A stretch of 64,000 bases of DNA, from contig NZ_RXNU01000019.1 in the NCBI RefSeq assembly GCF_003966225.1, positions 22,785-86,784 on the forward strand. The letters run 5' to 3'. The notes under the pieces were generated by a model that had not been told where the DNA came from, did no database searches, and saw nothing but the letters and a program-made list of their open reading frames with translations. Origin of the DNA: Shewanella canadensis (GTDB lineage Bacteria > Pseudomonadota > Gammaproteobacteria > Enterobacterales > Shewanellaceae). Made by a program: the position numbers and the translations under genes. Positions 63,117 through 64,000 of the stretch are shown one piece after another. Every line of letters begins with the position of its first letter. Position 1 is the first letter of the stretch.

Positions 63117-63210
63117 CGAAATAAATTGTAAGCCCAAAAGTGTTTGTACCTTAAGAGCTTATACCATTCTATCGAAAAACTGATTTTTCAGCTTCGGTGA
63201 AATCCAATAT

Positions 63211-63438
63211 CTACTTCTCTGGCGTAATATGTTTGATTAATGAATCACTGGGTAGTAACTCTAAGTGACCGTGTTCGTCGAAATACCAACCCGTAATAAA
63301 TCCTTTCTGCCTCATAGTCACAAGGTTATGCATTACTTCTTTTGCTTCTTTCAACGCCGCCTGTTCATCACAGTTGTTAGTTAGCTTCAAATAAGCCGCT
63401 ATGCTGCTCAACGAGGCGGACTGACTGACATCTGCCAT
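63211..63438 (-). CDS. Small hypothetical protein
   Basis: 75 residues, soluble, with no signal or membrane segment. It has a helical first half (SSIAAYLKLTNNCDEQAALKEAKEVMHNLV) and a short second half, KGFITGWYFDEHGHLELLP, that looks like a beta hairpin. The ribosome site is weak (GGAA). I do not recognise the family. It is probably a real gene because the composition is protein-like and no gene overlaps it. Confidence 0.5.
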   Translation of the reverse strand: MADVSQSASLSSIAAYLKLTNNCDEQAALKEAKEVMHNLVTMRQKGFITGWYFDEHGHLELLPSDSLIKHITPEK

Positions 63439-63711
63439 AATATGATTCCAATGTGCATTATTATTGAAGAATAGTTGAAATTCACAGTATTAGGGGAGTC
63501 TACAGGCCAATATTGAGAAATGTTATAGAGAGTAGGGATGTTATTCGATTAAGTAAGATCACCGAAATAGTGTTGATCTAGTAAGGGTAGGTGGCGATAA
63601 GGTTGTAACGGATAATATATTTGAAGCAGGAATCTGTATGTACGAAATTGCTATATGTGTTGTTTAAAATAGGTAGGTATTTGATATTTAATGAGTAAGT
63701 ATAAGATTGTT
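63439..63711. other. Non-coding gap between the small gene and the repeat
   Basis: About 270 AT-rich bases with no supported gene, clear promoter or hairpin. They probably include the 3' region of the tRNA transcript, which runs leftward from the right edge. Confidence 0.4.
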
Positions 63712-63774
63712 TAAGATGAAAAAGATGAAAAAGATGAAAAAGATGAAAAAGATGAAAAAGATGAAAAAGATGAA
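63712..63774. repeat. 9-base tandem repeat (AAAGATGAA)n
   Basis: Six perfect copies of AAAGATGAA preceded by one imperfect copy (TAAGATGAA). It lies 15 bases from the 3' end of a tRNA-Val gene. The unit is a multiple of three, but no gene covers it. Confidence 0.95.
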
Positions 63775-63788
63775 GGGATTAAGATAAA

Positions 63789-63864
63789 TGGTGGTCGATA
63801 CTGGGCTCGAACCAGTGACCCCCTCCTTGTAAGGGAGGTGCTCTCCCAGCTGAGCTAATCGACC
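63789..63864 (-). tRNA. tRNA-Val (anticodon TAC)
   Basis: 76 bases including an encoded CCA. The acceptor arm is GGTCGAT/ATCGACC. The D arm contains AGCTCAGCTGGGAGAGC, and the anticodon stem-loop is CCTCC-CTTACAA-GGAGG with TAC. The T arm contains GGTTCGAGCC. The sequence resembles E. coli tRNA-Val(UAC). Confidence 0.97.
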
Positions 63865-63905
63865 TGGGACTTTCTATTTGTACAGTAACACTTCTCAAAA
63901 GAGAA

Positions 63906-63981
63906 TGGTGGTCGATACTGGGCTCGAACCAGTGACCCCCTCCTTGTAAGGGAGGTGCTCTCCCAGCTGAGCTAATCGACC
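63906..63981 (-). tRNA. tRNA-Val (anticodon TAC), second identical copy
   Basis: Identical to the copy at 63789-63864. The flanking CTGGGACTTTCTATTTGTAC is also repeated, so a 117-base unit is duplicated in tandem. The array probably continues past the right edge and forms one leftward tRNA transcript. Confidence 0.97.
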
Positions 63982-64000
63982 TGGGACTTTCTATTTGTAC

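Overview
The window looks like a chromosomal segment of a marine gammaproteobacterium of the genus Shewanella. The support is an extracellular DMSO-reductase operon of the dmsEFABGH type (decaheme cytochrome, MtrB-like barrel, Tat/lipoprotein DmsA, no DmsC), a TyrR-PhhAB-FahA-MaiA block, and the general gene style. The genus is inferred from gene content only, because no database search was possible.

Region 1 (1-26 kb) is an exopolysaccharide (EPS) locus with its own regulation. On the minus strand lie genes for a STAS protein, Wza, a Wzz-like co-polymerase, a Wzy-like protein, a Wzx flippase, a GT2 glycosyltransferase, a WecG/phosphoglycosyltransferase (PGT) fusion, a degenerate nucleotidyltransferase/PGT fusion, TagD and a CDP-glycerol phosphotransferase. 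RmlA is cut by the left edge. Regulators are a stand-alone RsbW-like kinase, a REC-PP2C phosphatase, a PhnD-type binding protein, a hybrid histidine kinase with HPt, and a LuxO/SypG-like sigma-54 activator. A Wzi-like protein and a PHP hydrolase follow. The set resembles the Vibrio fischeri syp locus, with SypE split in two. I find five candidate sigma-54 promoters here and four LuxO-type boxes (TTGCAWWWTGCAA-like) that sit upstream of them, which suggests one activator drives the whole locus. REP-like GTAGGAGCG.../CCCGGCTGAAGCCGG arrays fill the gaps and run into the 3' ends of several genes.

Region 2 (26-32 kb) holds a ROK sugar kinase, ElyC-like and DUF2982-like envelope proteins, a bactofilin, a stand-alone NapF, and galU-galE. 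Region 3 (32-37.5 kb) is phenylalanine/tyrosine catabolism: phhA-phhB, tyrR, and fahA-maiA, with TyrR-box candidates upstream of phhA and fahA.

Region 4 (38-48.6 kb) is the dms operon. It is followed by a LysR gene and an eight-heme lipoprotein cytochrome, and then by a second, degenerate copy of the 3' end of dmsH, so the LysR-cytochrome segment is bracketed by duplicated dmsH ends.

Region 5 (48.7-64 kb) holds a TetR-MFP-RND efflux operon, a divergent LysR/MFS pair (ynfL/ynfM-like), a complete dctBD plus dctPQM TRAP dicarboxylate system with a sigma-54 promoter and a palindromic enhancer candidate, a small hypothetical gene, a 9-bp tandem repeat, and two identical tRNA-Val(TAC) genes at the right edge.
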